Shown piece by piece: positions 28,281-38,087 of a stretch of DNA of 64,000 nt. The position numbers were made by a program, and so were the translations under genes. The stretch is from Mucilaginibacter flavus (GTDB taxonomy: Bacteria > Bacteroidota > Bacteroidia > Sphingobacteriales > Sphingobacteriaceae). The stretch is taken from contig NZ_JAUFPS010000023.1 in NCBI RefSeq assembly GCF_030409315.1, forward strand, positions 38,817-102,816, in the 5' to 3' direction. The notes below the pieces were generated by a model. It worked only from the letters and a program-made list of their open reading frames with translations. It had not been told where the DNA came from and made no database searches. Each line of letters begins with the position of its first letter. The first letter of the stretch is position 1.

Positions 28281-28741
28281 TGAGAGGATGATAAGTGCAT
28301 TATCTCGAGGTCTTTTGGCTTTGATAGTTTGATGGCCAGCATACCTTTGTAATTTGACAAATAGCCGGTTACTCTTATTTCACGACCAATAAGATCGGTT
28401 TCGGGATGTCCGAATTTGGCATGGTTTCGTTTTTTTATAATTACAACAAAGTCCTGTTTGGGATAATTATCACCAACATAAATCGTCGTTACTCCGGTAC
28501 TTTCTGTCATAGCGCCACCGTAAACCTTACCAACGGCCATTATGTGTTTATCAAAATATGCCGCCGACTGTAGTTTAAGTATATTTGACGATACCAATAA
28601 AGGATCTATTGATCCATAAATGTAAACGTCAGAATTGAATACAGAAGGCTTATTTTTCGTTGTATCCTGCGCGTTTGCATACGTTAGTTTTATTGATAAT
28701 GCTATCAAAATAGCAAATCTCAAAGCTTGTTTTTTTATCAT
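28277..28741 (-). CDS. Secreted protein of OB-fold-like type, unknown function
   Basis: 154 residues with a signal peptide about 1-24 ending ANAQ. The mature part has alternating beta segments (HIMAVGKVYGG, DFVVIIKK, IGREIRVTGYL, MLAIKLSK) that resemble a small OB-fold barrel as in periplasmic YdeI-like proteins. I do not recognise a precise family. It is 17 bases after the gene 28759-29517 on the same strand and convergent to the TonB receptor. Confidence 0.65.
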   Translation of the reverse strand: MIKKQALRFAILIALSIKLTYANAQDTTKNKPSVFNSDVYIYGSIDPLLVSSNILKLQSAAYFDKHIMAVGKVYGGAMTESTGVTTIYVGDNYPKQDFVVIIKKRNHAKFGHPETDLIGREIRVTGYLSNYKGMLAIKLSKPKDLEIMHLSSSH

Positions 28742-28758
28742 GGAGCACCCAATAAAGC

Positions 28759-29517
28759 TTATTTAATTGATTTCAATTTGGTTGATGATTTATCCTGCCC
28801 CTTAAATGATAGGCGTAAAAAATAGCCGCATTGATCGTCGCTTTCACACATTTCAACATCGTCTATTACGTAGGTCCAGTCGCCGCTTTTAAAGGTGTAG
28901 GTCCAGCCGCCCATAGTACCTTGTGCTTCTTCTGTTCCGTTGTTAAGCACAATATCGGGTTTCTCAGAGGTCGACCGGCCCTTACTCCACGATACGTAGC
29001 GAATATTGTTGCCTATCCTATCAAGCCTGATTAACAATTTGGGCGATTGCAGCACCAATATATTTTGGTCCCAATGATTTACCGAAGGATGCATTTTGCT
29101 TTCGACGGATCTGGTAAGTTGGTCTTTTAAATCCTGTTCGCGTTTGGAACTGTAGTTAATACTCTGAATTTGTCCTTTTTCATTAAGCCAGATATCGCCA
29201 TCAAATGCGCCGCCAACCAGGCCAAAGCTGCCGTTGCTTTCAAGTACACTATTGTCTTTAAACTGAGCCAGTTTTTTCTTAAACGCAGCGTCAAACATTA
29301 TGGGGTAATAGGCAATAAACTCTTTAGCGTTGGTAATATCTTTTAAGGGATTTTCTCTTTTAAGCGGATAGGCTACCAGCTTTGATAGTTCTTCGGCTTT
29401 ATCTGTCTGGATCAGTTTAATGATCTGCCGGTACCTTTTAATCATCGCAGGCTTATCATTGGCCCGGGCGTTGGTGATTACAAATAGAAATAAGACTATG
29501 CAGAGGAAGTTTTTCAT
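28759..29517 (-). CDS. Secreted hypothetical protein
   Basis: 252 residues with a signal peptide about 1-19 (ITNARA). The first mature half looks helical with a PLKRENPLKDI segment like a lumenal NTF2- or DUF-type cone, and the second half is beta-rich with two close Cys residues (CESDDQC) near the end. No family recognised. It appears to be the first gene of a two-gene unit with the OB-like protein. Confidence 0.65.
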   Translation of the reverse strand: MKNFLCIVLFLFVITNARANDKPAMIKRYRQIIKLIQTDKAEELSKLVAYPLKRENPLKDITNAKEFIAYYPIMFDAAFKKKLAQFKDNSVLESNGSFGLVGGAFDGDIWLNEKGQIQSINYSSKREQDLKDQLTRSVESKMHPSVNHWDQNILVLQSPKLLIRLDRIGNNIRYVSWSKGRSTSEKPDIVLNNGTEEAQGTMGGWTYTFKSGDWTYVIDDVEMCESDDQCGYFLRLSFKGQDKSSTKLKSIK

Positions 29518-29600
29518 TGGTTTAAGTTCATTTGGTTGTTATACTAACCGAAATTAAAGATACATATGTATCTTTAAACTAAGAAGCAGGTTCTGTTTTT

Positions 29601-29705
29601 GTAGAGACGCAATACTTTGCGTCTCCCGCGTGCAAATCGGATTTGCAAGTCCGATTATGCAAATTTGCCCTGTATAGTGGGAGACGCAAAATATTGCGTC
29701 TCTAC
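29601..29705. repeat. 105-bp palindromic repeat (GTAGAGACGCAATA type)
   Basis: Terminal pair GTAGAGACGCAATA / TATTGCGTCTCTAC (29601-29614 and 29692-29705) with the inner pair TTTGCGTCTCCC / GGGAGACGCAAA, and a smaller pair in the centre (TGCAAATCGGATTTGCA). This sequence family is common between genes in Bacteroidota. It contains no gene. Confidence 0.8.
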
Positions 29706-29713
29706 GTTGAATA

Positions 29714-29721
29714 TAAATTTG
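29714..29721 (+). promoter_or_regulatory. -7 promoter element before the ankyrin gene
   Basis: TAAATTTG is an exact TAnnTTTG match just 8 bases before the ATG at 29729, so the mRNA would be almost leaderless. It abuts the palindromic repeat. Confidence 0.4.
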
Positions 29722-29728
29722 ACCACAA

Positions 29729-30589
29729 ATGAACAATTCTAACATCAACGATCCCATATTTTTACAGGCTGTTGAAGCTATTGATAGCGGCGATATTGTT
29801 TTGCTGGATGATTTGCTAACCCAAAACAAATACCTGGTACGTGATAGGTTAAACCATCCTGAGCCCGGCTATTTTCAACATCCATACCTGCTTTGGTTTG
29901 TGGCAGATAATCCCATTCGCGTAGAAAAATTGGCTACCAATATTGTTGATATCACACAACTGCTTATCCTTTTTGTAAAGAACGAAGCAAAGGATACCGC
30001 GCAATATCAAATGGATTATACGCTTGGCCTGGTGGCTACCGGCCGTATCCCTAAAGAATGTGGTGTACAAATAGCCATGATGGATGTACTTATCGATGCC
30101 GGTGCCGCACCTGGCGGTGGGTTAGGGGCCTTGGCGCATGGAAATACGGAGGCCGCGGCCCATCTCATCAAGCGGGGCGGCAAGCTCACATTGGCAGCAG
30201 CCATAGGACTAAACCTAATGGACGATGTGAAACGGATGACCACCACCGCCAATAAAAATGAGTTGTTGGTAGCCCTCACAACCGCCGCCTTTTATGGCAA
30301 GCCAGATGCAATAGCTCACCTGTTAAGTATTGGCGCACCCGCAAACGGCTATCCCGAAAATAATGAAGGCTTTCATAGCCATGCTACGCCGTTGCACCAG
30401 GCGGTTTATTCTGGATCATTAGCGGCTGTAAAGCTGCTCATGGAAGCGGGAGCGAGGCTTGATGTGCCCGATAAAATTTATGGCGGTACACCAACTGGCT
30501 GGGCGCAGCACATGTTAAGTGAGGAGAATATCGGCGACGAAACCCGGCAGCGTTTTGCAAAGATTGAGGAATATTTGAAAGGGCTGTAG
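29729..30589 (+). CDS. Ankyrin-repeat protein
   Basis: 286 residues, no signal peptide. Recognisable ankyrin units lie in the C-terminal two thirds, clearest at ATPLHQAVYSGSLAAVKLLMEAGARLDVPD divided over about 225-255; earlier units are more diverged (for example GALAHGNTEAAAHLIKRGG). The role is protein-protein contact. No partner can be inferred from its neighbours. Confidence 0.82.
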   Translation: MNNSNINDPIFLQAVEAIDSGDIVLLDDLLTQNKYLVRDRLNHPEPGYFQHPYLLWFVADNPIRVEKLATNIVDITQLLILFVKNEAKDTAQYQMDYTLGLVATGRIPKECGVQIAMMDVLIDAGAAPGGGLGALAHGNTEAAAHLIKRGGKLTLAAAIGLNLMDDVKRMTTTANKNELLVALTTAAFYGKPDAIAHLLSIGAPANGYPENNEGFHSHATPLHQAVYSGSLAAVKLLMEAGARLDVPDKIYGGTPTGWAQHMLSEENIGDETRQRFAKIEEYLKGL

Positions 30590-30938
30590 TTCCGGTCTGT
30601 CGTCTCAACAATCGCTTTTAAAAAGTAGGCACCTGCCGTAGCCCCTAAATACGGCAGACATTCCGCTATAAACACGGAGCACTTCCGGAACCCCCCAAAA
30701 TACATTCAAGACTCCAGCGGAGTCTCGTGTTTATAGACACATGGTAAAACATTACCTTGGCTCCGTAGGTGCCTCCTAAATTTATAAAACGATTTCCCTA
30801 CAAATCATCGTTTTAATCAATGTAGTTTAATTTTTTAAGTTTGGATTAATTGGCTGTTGTTTGCCTATAATAATGTTAAATTCCGCTGTGGGCTGTGGTT
30901 TTAAACTTATCTTTATGGCACCTGAATAGCTATATTTT
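30590..30938. repeat. Intergenic region with palindromic element (CTATAAACACG type)
   Basis: No gene. The outer pair is AGGCACCT (30627-30634) / AGGTGCCT (30767-30774), an inner pair CTATAAACACG (30666-30676) / CGTGTTTATAG (30726-30736), and a hairpin CTGCCGTA / TACGGCAG (30633-30657). It contains the CTCCGTAGGTGCC motif also seen, in form, in the 15374-15558 element. Confidence 0.7.
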
Positions 30939-33900
30939 ATGCCCATCCAAATAAAAAAAGTCGTTTTCAAAACGCTTAAAATTACAGGCATCACCCTTGT
31001 TGGCTTGTTGGCCCTCATGTTTTTACTGCCATACCTGTTTCCGCAAACTGTAACCAATAAAATAAAACAATGGGCTGGCGGCAGCATCAATGGCAAGCTC
31101 AATTTTTCGGGCACAAGCCTTTCTTTCTTCAAAAAATTCCCGGCTTTAACGCTTACGCTTAATGATTTTTCACTCAACGGCAGCGCGCCTTTTCAGAATG
31201 ATACGCTGGTAGCCGCTAAAGAAGTTTCATTGGCGATCGATCTTTCTTCGGTGTTTAAAAGTAAAATTAATATCAACCGTATTTACCTTAGCAAAGCCAC
31301 CATCAATATTGAAGTTGATAGCGCGGGGCATGCCAACTATAATGTTTACAAAGGTAAAACCGCGCAACCGGCACAGGCTGCAGATACAGCGAGCGCTTCT
31401 TTAGGCATCGAGCAAATCCTGATAGAAAAAAGTCATTTGATTTATAACGATAAATCGATGCCCCTGATGGTTAATGCCCGCGATTTTAACTACAAAGGCA
31501 GCGGCGATTTAAGCAAGGATGTTTTTGATTTATACACCCATACCGAAATTGGCTCTATCGATTTTAGCTACGGCAACCAGCCCTACATCTACCATAAAAA
31601 AGTAAATGCCGATTTGGTAACCAGCATCAACACCAAATCATTCGCCTTTATATTTCAAAAAAACAACCTGATGATTAATGAGTTGCCGGTTGAGTTTAAA
31701 GGCAAGTTTGAGTTTTTGAAGGATGGCTACGCGATGGATTTCAGGATCAGGAGCGATCAACAGGATTTGAGCGATATTTTTACCGCCCTGCCTGCCGAAT
31801 ACGCCAAATGGACCGATGATACCGAAATAAACGGAACGGGCAAAATCACCATGTCATTAGTGGGTAAGTACATAGCCGCAACCAAGCAAATGCCCGATTT
31901 GGATTTCAGCATGAAAATCCGTGATGGCTACGTGGCCAACAAAAAAACGCCAGAGCCAGTTAAAAACCTGTTCCTGAACATGGAAGCCAAAGTCCCCGGT
32001 TGTGATCCCAATAATCTCGACCTGAATATTGATTCGGTTTATTTCAATATCGGTAAAGATTATTTTGGATCGGTGATTAAGGTAAAAGGCATCAAGTCGC
32101 CGCAGGTGTTTGCCAAAATCAATACCGAGATCGACCTCGAAAAATGGAACCGCGCTTTTGGCGTAAAGGCGTTTGATGTAAAAGGAAGGTATTCGCTCCA
32201 TTTACTGGCCGAGGGTAAGTATGCCACCGGGATAAGGAAAACCGGCATCCGTCATCATATAGATACGGTGATTACCAGTATCCCTAAATTTAAGTTTAAT
32301 TCATCATTCAGAAACGGTTATGTGAAATACGCTAAACTGCCCGAGGCGATGAAAAATATTAGCTTTGATCTGAATGCCAGCTGCCCCGACAGCAACCCAG
32401 CCAACGCTACCATGGCACTGAGCAATCTGAACATTAACGCACTTAATAACTACATTAAAGGCTATTTAAAAATGAGCAACAAAGCCGGCGCGTTAATTGA
32501 TGCCGACCTGAAAGCGAAGTTCGACCTGGCCGATATTAAAAAGATTTACCCGGTTGATAGCATCGACCTAAGGGGGAACCTGGATGCCGACGTGCAAACC
32601 AAAGGCAGATACATCCCGGCCGACAGGGTTTTTCCGGTTACCAACGCGCAGATTGATTTACATAGCGGTTACATTCAAACTAAATACTACCCGCATCCGC
32701 TGCAAAATATTGAGGTTAGTACGGCTATCAGCAATAATACAGGCTCATTAAAAGGCTTAAAGGTGAATATCAAACCGGTATCCTTCACTTTTGAAGGACA
32801 ACCTTTTATGCTGAAGGCTAACCTCAAGAATTTTGACAACCTTGATTATAGTGTCCAATCGCACGGATCGCTGGATATTGGTAAAATTTACCAGGTGTTT
32901 GCTATGAAGGGTTATAATGTAAAAGGCACAATCGCCACCAACCTGTCGTTAAAAGGCAGGCAAAGCGATGCTATGGCGGGTAAATATGATCAATTGGCTA
33001 ACTCTGGTACCATGAAGGTGAAAGACCTGGTGCTCACATCTGATCTGTTCCCTAAACCGTTCCTCATCAAAACCGGCCTGTTTAGTTTTAACCAGGATAA
33101 AATGAAGTTTGATAAATTCACGGCTAACTACGGTAAATCGGTTATTGTGCTTGATGGTGCTTTGTCAAACGTAATAGATTACGCCGTTAAACCAAACTCG
33201 CCATTAAAAGGTGAATTTAACCTGAGCAGCGGTTTAATTATTGCCGATGATTTTATGGCTTTCGCGGCTGGTCCGTCAACACCAAAGGCAACCAAATCCG
33301 GCGTGATCCTGGTTCCGTCCAATCTCGATCTTAATTTTACCGCCAATGTTAAAAAAGTAAAATATAACGGACTGGATATTAATGATGCCAAAGGACAAAT
33401 GAGCGTTAGCAACGGCCAAATTGTGCTAAAGCAAACCGGTTTTACACTCATAGGCGCGCCGGTTGTAATGGATGCAACCTACGGCAGCTTAACGCCGCAA
33501 AAGGCCTACTTTGATTACCATATTGATGCCAAAGAATTTGACATTAACCGGGCCTACCGCGAGATAAAGCTGTTTCATGATATGGCTACATCGGCTGGCA
33601 GTGTACAGGGTATTGTTTCTTTAGATTATCAGTTAAGCGGCAAGCTTAACGGCGATATGAAACCCATTTATCCATCCTTAAAAGGTGGCGGTGTGCTATC
33701 TGTTAAAAAGGTAAAAGTAAAAGGCTTTAAACTATTTAGCGCCGTTGGTAAAAGCACCGGCCGGGATAGCCTGGGTGGTAAAAACGATGTAAGCAAAGTT
33801 GATATAAAAACTACTATAGCCAATAATATCATCACCATACAGCGTACCAAAATGCGTATGGCAGGCTTCCGGCCACGATTTGAGGGGCAGGTAAGTTTTG

Positions 33901-34055
33901 ATGGTAAATTGAATATGCAATTCCGCTTAGGATTGCCGCCGTTAGGCATCTTTGGTATCCCGATGACCATTACCGGCACACAGGATAAGCCGATTATTCA
34001 TTTAGGCAAAGGTAAAAAGGAAGACGAGTTGAAGGAAACTCCGGAAGGGGAGTAG
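30939..34055 (+). CDS. AsmA-like protein
   Basis: 1038 residues. One N-terminal membrane helix (about 8-34) is followed by a very long, all-beta periplasmic region with repeated SxDIxxIYxVF and GxL(S/N)xDLxLKGR segments. The region at about 855-1020 corresponds to the conserved AsmA C-terminal domain, ending in the Gly-rich LPPLGIFGIPMTI(T)GT. This family includes YhdP- and TamB-like proteins that act in lipid transport or outer-membrane assembly. It is a single gene closed by a strong terminator. Confidence 0.9.
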   Translation: MPIQIKKVVFKTLKITGITLVGLLALMFLLPYLFPQTVTNKIKQWAGGSINGKLNFSGTSLSFFKKFPALTLTLNDFSLNGSAPFQNDTLVAAKEVSLAIDLSSVFKSKININRIYLSKATINIEVDSAGHANYNVYKGKTAQPAQAADTASASLGIEQILIEKSHLIYNDKSMPLMVNARDFNYKGSGDLSKDVFDLYTHTEIGSIDFSYGNQPYIYHKKVNADLVTSINTKSFAFIFQKNNLMINELPVEFKGKFEFLKDGYAMDFRIRSDQQDLSDIFTALPAEYAKWTDDTEINGTGKITMSLVGKYIAATKQMPDLDFSMKIRDGYVANKKTPEPVKNLFLNMEAKVPGCDPNNLDLNIDSVYFNIGKDYFGSVIKVKGIKSPQVFAKINTEIDLEKWNRAFGVKAFDVKGRYSLHLLAEGKYATGIRKTGIRHHIDTVITSIPKFKFNSSFRNGYVKYAKLPEAMKNISFDLNASCPDSNPANATMALSNLNINALNNYIKGYLKMSNKAGALIDADLKAKFDLADIKKIYPVDSIDLRGNLDADVQTKGRYIPADRVFPVTNAQIDLHSGYIQTKYYPHPLQNIEVSTAISNNTGSLKGLKVNIKPVSFTFEGQPFMLKANLKNFDNLDYSVQSHGSLDIGKIYQVFAMKGYNVKGTIATNLSLKGRQSDAMAGKYDQLANSGTMKVKDLVLTSDLFPKPFLIKTGLFSFNQDKMKFDKFTANYGKSVIVLDGALSNVIDYAVKPNSPLKGEFNLSSGLIIADDFMAFAAGPSTPKATKSGVILVPSNLDLNFTANVKKVKYNGLDINDAKGQMSVSNGQIVLKQTGFTLIGAPVVMDATYGSLTPQKAYFDYHIDAKEFDINRAYREIKLFHDMATSAGSVQGIVSLDYQLSGKLNGDMKPIYPSLKGGGVLSVKKVKVKGFKLFSAVGKSTGRDSLGGKNDVSKVDIKTTIANNIITIQRTKMRMAGFRPRFEGQVSFDGKLNMQFRLGLPPLGIFGIPMTITGTQDKPIIHLGKGKKEDELKETPEGE

Positions 34056-34095
34056 CCGGCACTTTATATTCAAGTAAGGCAAGTCGTATATCCCA

Positions 34096-34126
34096 GACTT
34101 CCGAAGTTTTTAAAACTTCGGAAGTC
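34096..34126. terminator. Strong bidirectional intrinsic terminator
   Basis: GACTTCCGAAGTTTT / AAAACTTCGGAAGTC are perfect 15-base arms with one base between, followed by TTTTT and preceded by an A-poor flank. It lies between the convergent AsmA-like gene and the FtsX permease gene and can serve both. Confidence 0.85.
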
Positions 34127-34178
34127 TTTTTCCACGTTAAATCTTTGTTCATTGCTCCCAAAATCTTTACTCACTAAT

Positions 34179-36563
34179 TTATTCTACTTTCAAACTTTTA
34201 ATGGGATTAACCAATGCAGCCCTTATCGCTTGCGAACTTACGGTAAGCAAGGCCAGCGCTAATGAAGCTAAGCCCGACACGGCAAAAATCCACCAGCTGA
34301 TATCTGTGCGATAAGCAAATTCCTGTATCCATTGGTGGGTGATGTACCAGGCAATTGGCCAGGCTATCAGGTTGGCGGCTATTACGAGCCATGCAAACTC
34401 GCGGGATATCAATATCGATATATTTTGTACGCTTGCACCCAATACCTTGCGGATTCCAATCTCTTTAGTGCGACGCTCGGCGGTAAATACGGCCAGACCA
34501 AACAAGCCTAAACAGCTAAGCAGTATGGTAACGCCGGCAAAAGCTTTAAACAATTCGCCGGTTTGAATTTCCTTGCGGTATATGGCGTCGAAGTTGTCGT
34601 CCATAAACTGGTAGTCGAACGGGTGCACGGGGTTGTAGCCGTGGTAAATCTTTTCGGCCTGGGTTACCGCGTCTTTAATATATGCTGATTGAGCTTTAAT
34701 GTACAATACGCCGCCATAATTTGCCGATTTCGCGATTCTGAAAATAGAGGGCGCGATATCTGTTTTAAGCGATTTATTGTTGAAGTCTTTCAATACACCC
34801 TTAATTTCCCGTGGTTTGCCCCAAAGGGTAATGATGGTTCCCACCGGATGTTTTAAACCCATCATACGCACGGCCGATTCGTTAACCAGGTAGTAAGCAC
34901 TATCAACAGGTGTACCAGTAAACCCATCGCCCTGGGCAAACTTCATTTGCATTACCGATGTAAAATCGGCAGCTACCTCCATCGGGCTGATGTGGGCCTC
35001 GGTGTTGGTGGCTAATTTGCCCGGCCAGCCAATGTTATCGGTCGATGACCCCATTTGCATAATATCATCATTAGCAAAGGTTACGCTGGTGATGCGCTTG
35101 TTGGTTTTTAAATCGTTGATGATGGTTTGCACATGTTGCCCCATCTTGTCGTTCATCTGTACCACAAACACATTTTCGCGGTTGTAGCCCAGGTTTTTGG
35201 TTTGGATAAAGTGCAATTGTTTAGATACCACTACGGTACAAATGATAAGTAGTATTGAAAATGTAAACTGCAATACCACCAGGCTTTTGCGTAACCAGCC
35301 ACCTTTTGCCGAAACATTAAAGGTTGATTTTAATACCGCGGTGGGGCTGAAGGACGATAGTACCCAGGCCGGGTAAATACTGGCCATTACAATGGTGCCC
35401 AGGCCCACCCAACCGATAATTTGCAGGGTTGATCCGTTCCAGTAGTCAATAGGATAATCTTTACCGCTGATGCTTTGGTAAAGCGGTACCAACATAGGTA
35501 TAATAAATGAAGCCAAAACCAGCGCCGCCACAAATATCAGCACAAACTCTGTTACAAATTGGGCTATCAGCTGCGGTCTGCCTGCACCAACAACCCGCCT
35601 TAACCCAACTTCTTTAGCGCGTTTGGTAGCTCGGGCTGTTGATAGGTTAATGTAGTTGATAACCGCTATCAACAAAATCAAAACACCTATTATAGTAAAT
35701 ATTTTAACCACCTTGATATCTGCCGGACTCAAATCCGGGTTGTACAGGCGCAATTTATTAAGCGGTTGAAACAGGTAGGTAACATCGCCCTTTTTTACGT
35801 ACCCGTTATTTTTTAAGTGGATATCTGAAAGCTGTTTAGCCAGTAACTGCACATTTACGTTGGGCTTTAACTTAAAAAATGTAATGAAGCCAAAGCTGCC
35901 CCAATCCTCATCAATAGTTTTCCAGTTGCCGTTGCCGCCAAAGTTTTTGCGTACTACGTTTAAGGAAAGCAAGATATCCTTGCGTACGCTGCTTCGCTGT
36001 GGCATATCGGCCATAACGGCCGATACTGTAAATGGCTCCTGTTTTTCGCCCAGGAGCATGGTTTTGCCCAAAGCTTTATCTGCCGAGCCAAAATATTTGA
36101 TAGCTGTAGTGTTGCTCAGCACCATGTTGTTAAGTTCCGTAAGGGCGGTTGCCGCGTTGCCTTTAATAAATCGGATATGAAATATATCAAAGAAAGATGG
36201 TTCGGTATAAGCCACACTTTTTTCTATAATGTGATTTTCTCCATAGCTAACCAATTGTTTGCGGATACTGTAACGAACAGCTTTATCGATGCCGGGGAAA
36301 TTATTTAAAGCCGTTGCGGCTATCGGGGCCGGTACACCTGTCCAGGTATCGTAGTTGTTGTCGCCCATTTTAATTTTGGCATTAAGGCGATAAATGCTGG
36401 ATGCATCAGCAAATTGCGTATCATAAACTAATTCGTCATTAACGCCCCAAAAAAGTAAAATACTTACCGAAAGCCCTATGGCCAGGCCAAAAACGGCAAT
36501 TAGCGAATAAACCCTGCTGCGGAGTAAGTTTCTCCAGGCTGTTTTAATGTAGTTTTTGATCAT
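34179..36563 (-). CDS. ABC transporter permease, FtsX/MacB type
   Basis: 794 residues. N-terminal helix at about 17-40, a MacB-like periplasmic domain (about 45-270), three helices with the FtsX pattern NYINLSTARATKRAKEVGLR, a second periplasmic domain (about 440-660) and three final helices with AVFTAERRTKEIGIRKVLGAS. The double-FtsX layout is typical of Bacteroidota permeases, which usually pair with a separate ATPase. No ATPase gene is adjacent. Likely role in efflux or lipoprotein or antimicrobial-peptide handling; unspecified. Confidence 0.93.
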   Translation of the reverse strand: MIKNYIKTAWRNLLRSRVYSLIAVFGLAIGLSVSILLFWGVNDELVYDTQFADASSIYRLNAKIKMGDNNYDTWTGVPAPIAATALNNFPGIDKAVRYSIRKQLVSYGENHIIEKSVAYTEPSFFDIFHIRFIKGNAATALTELNNMVLSNTTAIKYFGSADKALGKTMLLGEKQEPFTVSAVMADMPQRSSVRKDILLSLNVVRKNFGGNGNWKTIDEDWGSFGFITFFKLKPNVNVQLLAKQLSDIHLKNNGYVKKGDVTYLFQPLNKLRLYNPDLSPADIKVVKIFTIIGVLILLIAVINYINLSTARATKRAKEVGLRRVVGAGRPQLIAQFVTEFVLIFVAALVLASFIIPMLVPLYQSISGKDYPIDYWNGSTLQIIGWVGLGTIVMASIYPAWVLSSFSPTAVLKSTFNVSAKGGWLRKSLVVLQFTFSILLIICTVVVSKQLHFIQTKNLGYNRENVFVVQMNDKMGQHVQTIINDLKTNKRITSVTFANDDIMQMGSSTDNIGWPGKLATNTEAHISPMEVAADFTSVMQMKFAQGDGFTGTPVDSAYYLVNESAVRMMGLKHPVGTIITLWGKPREIKGVLKDFNNKSLKTDIAPSIFRIAKSANYGGVLYIKAQSAYIKDAVTQAEKIYHGYNPVHPFDYQFMDDNFDAIYRKEIQTGELFKAFAGVTILLSCLGLFGLAVFTAERRTKEIGIRKVLGASVQNISILISREFAWLVIAANLIAWPIAWYITHQWIQEFAYRTDISWWIFAVSGLASLALALLTVSSQAIRAALVNPIKSLKVE

Positions 36564-36786
36564 TGCGTTGTCAGTTAATAGGTTGATATCAATATGTTAT
36601 GTTTGGCTACAATACCCGTTTAAACCTGTAATAATTATGCCGAAGTTTTAAACGATTGATTATTAACTAATTGAAATGATTGTTGGCGTTTGAAGTGTTC
36701 GATAGCGTACACTTACCGCACGCGTACGAACAAGCGATTGATTGAGGTTAATATCGATAACTGACTACCAGAGCCGTTACCTGTTC

Positions 36787-37221
36787 TTAAGAGATCTGCA
36801 CCGCAGCATAGATCACCTTGTCCCTGCTATCAGCATTCCATGCAAAGTTAACAGGGGTGTTCTCTTTACCTACAGATCCCAAACGCCCCCAATAAGCTGT
36901 TGGATAGGCGTTATGGGTAGGATCTAAAGGACCGCTCACTACCACCACCACGTGCCCGTGACTTTGGGCCGGAACGTTTTCGGCCCCTTTTAAACCTCCT
37001 ATAACAAACCAGCCGTCGTCTGCTTTTGCTTTGGCATCAATACCATCGTTTAGTACAGTCCAATCGCCGGTTTGAATTTCGTCAACAATATTATCGGCCA
37101 AACCGGTTAAGGTTACGTTCAAGTCAGTAGCTACGGCTTTAACAAAGCCGCTGCAATCGTTGCTGTGCGCTGCAAAGTTATCTTTGCATGCCTGGATGAT
37201 TTTATCTGATAATGTGCTCAT
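36787..37221 (-). CDS. Tae1/Tse1-like peptidoglycan amidase
   Basis: 144 residues, no signal peptide, no membrane segment. It follows the type VI effector Tse1 (Tae1 family) from end to end: IIQACK near the start, NDCSGFVKAVA with the candidate nucleophile Cys23, GWFVIGGLKG, then SHGHVVVVVSGPL with the candidate His90, and YPTAYWG before the end. Tae1 enzymes cut the D-Glu-mDAP bond of peptidoglycan and kill rival bacteria. No T6SS gene and no Tsi1/Tai1-like immunity protein (secreted, beta-rich) is next to it. An alternative reading is a distant NlpC/P60 enzyme. Confidence 0.75.
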   Translation of the reverse strand: MSTLSDKIIQACKDNFAAHSNDCSGFVKAVATDLNVTLTGLADNIVDEIQTGDWTVLNDGIDAKAKADDGWFVIGGLKGAENVPAQSHGHVVVVVSGPLDPTHNAYPTAYWGRLGSVGKENTPVNFAWNADSRDKVIYAAVQIS

Positions 37222-37332
37222 GACTAAGTTTTTAGGTTTGTATAAAGATAAGAAAATATCAAACTCAAACCTATTACTTTACGCAAAACACCTAAGTCCG
37301 GCCAATATGAGGCTTTGTTGTATAAATTAAAA

Positions 37333-38010
37333 TTAACTTTTCTGTATCAATAACTGCCTGATGCTCACTAAATGCGCCATTAACGCTGCCGGCACTACCA
37401 CGGCCGGCAACCAGGTAAAAGGAAAATAAAACAACGCGATGTTAGGCTGATTGAAGGCCAGTTTTTGAAAGTGAAAAGGAGCCGATAGTACGGCCGTAAC
37501 CACAATATTGATGAGTAGCAGCAAACAAATGATATTCCAGGCAAGGATTACATTTTTGTGAAGCGCGTTTTTAACGTAGCCTAAATAATAAACTAAAGGA
37601 GCTGTTAACCCGGCAAGGATATCAAAATTATGCCCCTCAAAAGTCATGATCCCGGGGATGGTTTTATGCAGAAATAGCCAGTAAAGGGTTATTTCAATAG
37701 GGACGCGTACAATGTGGATGAGTGTTAACCATTTTATGTCAAAGCCATCCAGCAGCTTTCGGCCGGCGGGTGTTATAAGCCCGATGAATAGCAGCATAAG
37801 CGGCGGGACCAGCAGCAAGGCAAATCTTGGCGGCACACCGCGTGAAACGGTGTAAAAACCGGTAAGACTTAAAGCCGTTTGCAGCCCAAGCCAAGCTAAA
37901 ACAGTAATGATTATAGCCTTGGATTGATTGGTAGCTTTATAAAGCAACCATAAACTAAGTAAGGCAGTGAGTATAAATACTATTTTGATATAAATTGGTA
38001 AGTGTTCCAT
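37333..38010 (-). CDS. Polytopic membrane protein, unknown function
   Basis: 225 residues from MEHLPIYIK; the seven codons before it are in frame but poorly supported. About seven membrane helices with few charged residues. Sequence features such as YTVSRGVPPRFALLLVPPL and HKTIPGIMTFEGHNFDILAGLTAP are divided over the middle and look conserved. It ends 77 bases before the Crp-type gene's start on the same side of the strand (that gene is upstream). No named family recognised. Confidence 0.65.
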   Translation of the reverse strand: MEHLPIYIKIVFILTALLSLWLLYKATNQSKAIIITVLAWLGLQTALSLTGFYTVSRGVPPRFALLLVPPLMLLFIGLITPAGRKLLDGFDIKWLTLIHIVRVPIEITLYWLFLHKTIPGIMTFEGHNFDILAGLTAPLVYYLGYVKNALHKNVILAWNIICLLLLINIVVTAVLSAPFHFQKLAFNQPNIALFYFPFTWLPAVVVPAALMAHLVSIRQLLIQKS

Positions 38011-38087
38011 TGTTTTAAAATTTACAAACAAAGGAAGCGCAATAAATATGGCTGCATCTTGCCAAATGACAAGAAACGAATGGCTTG

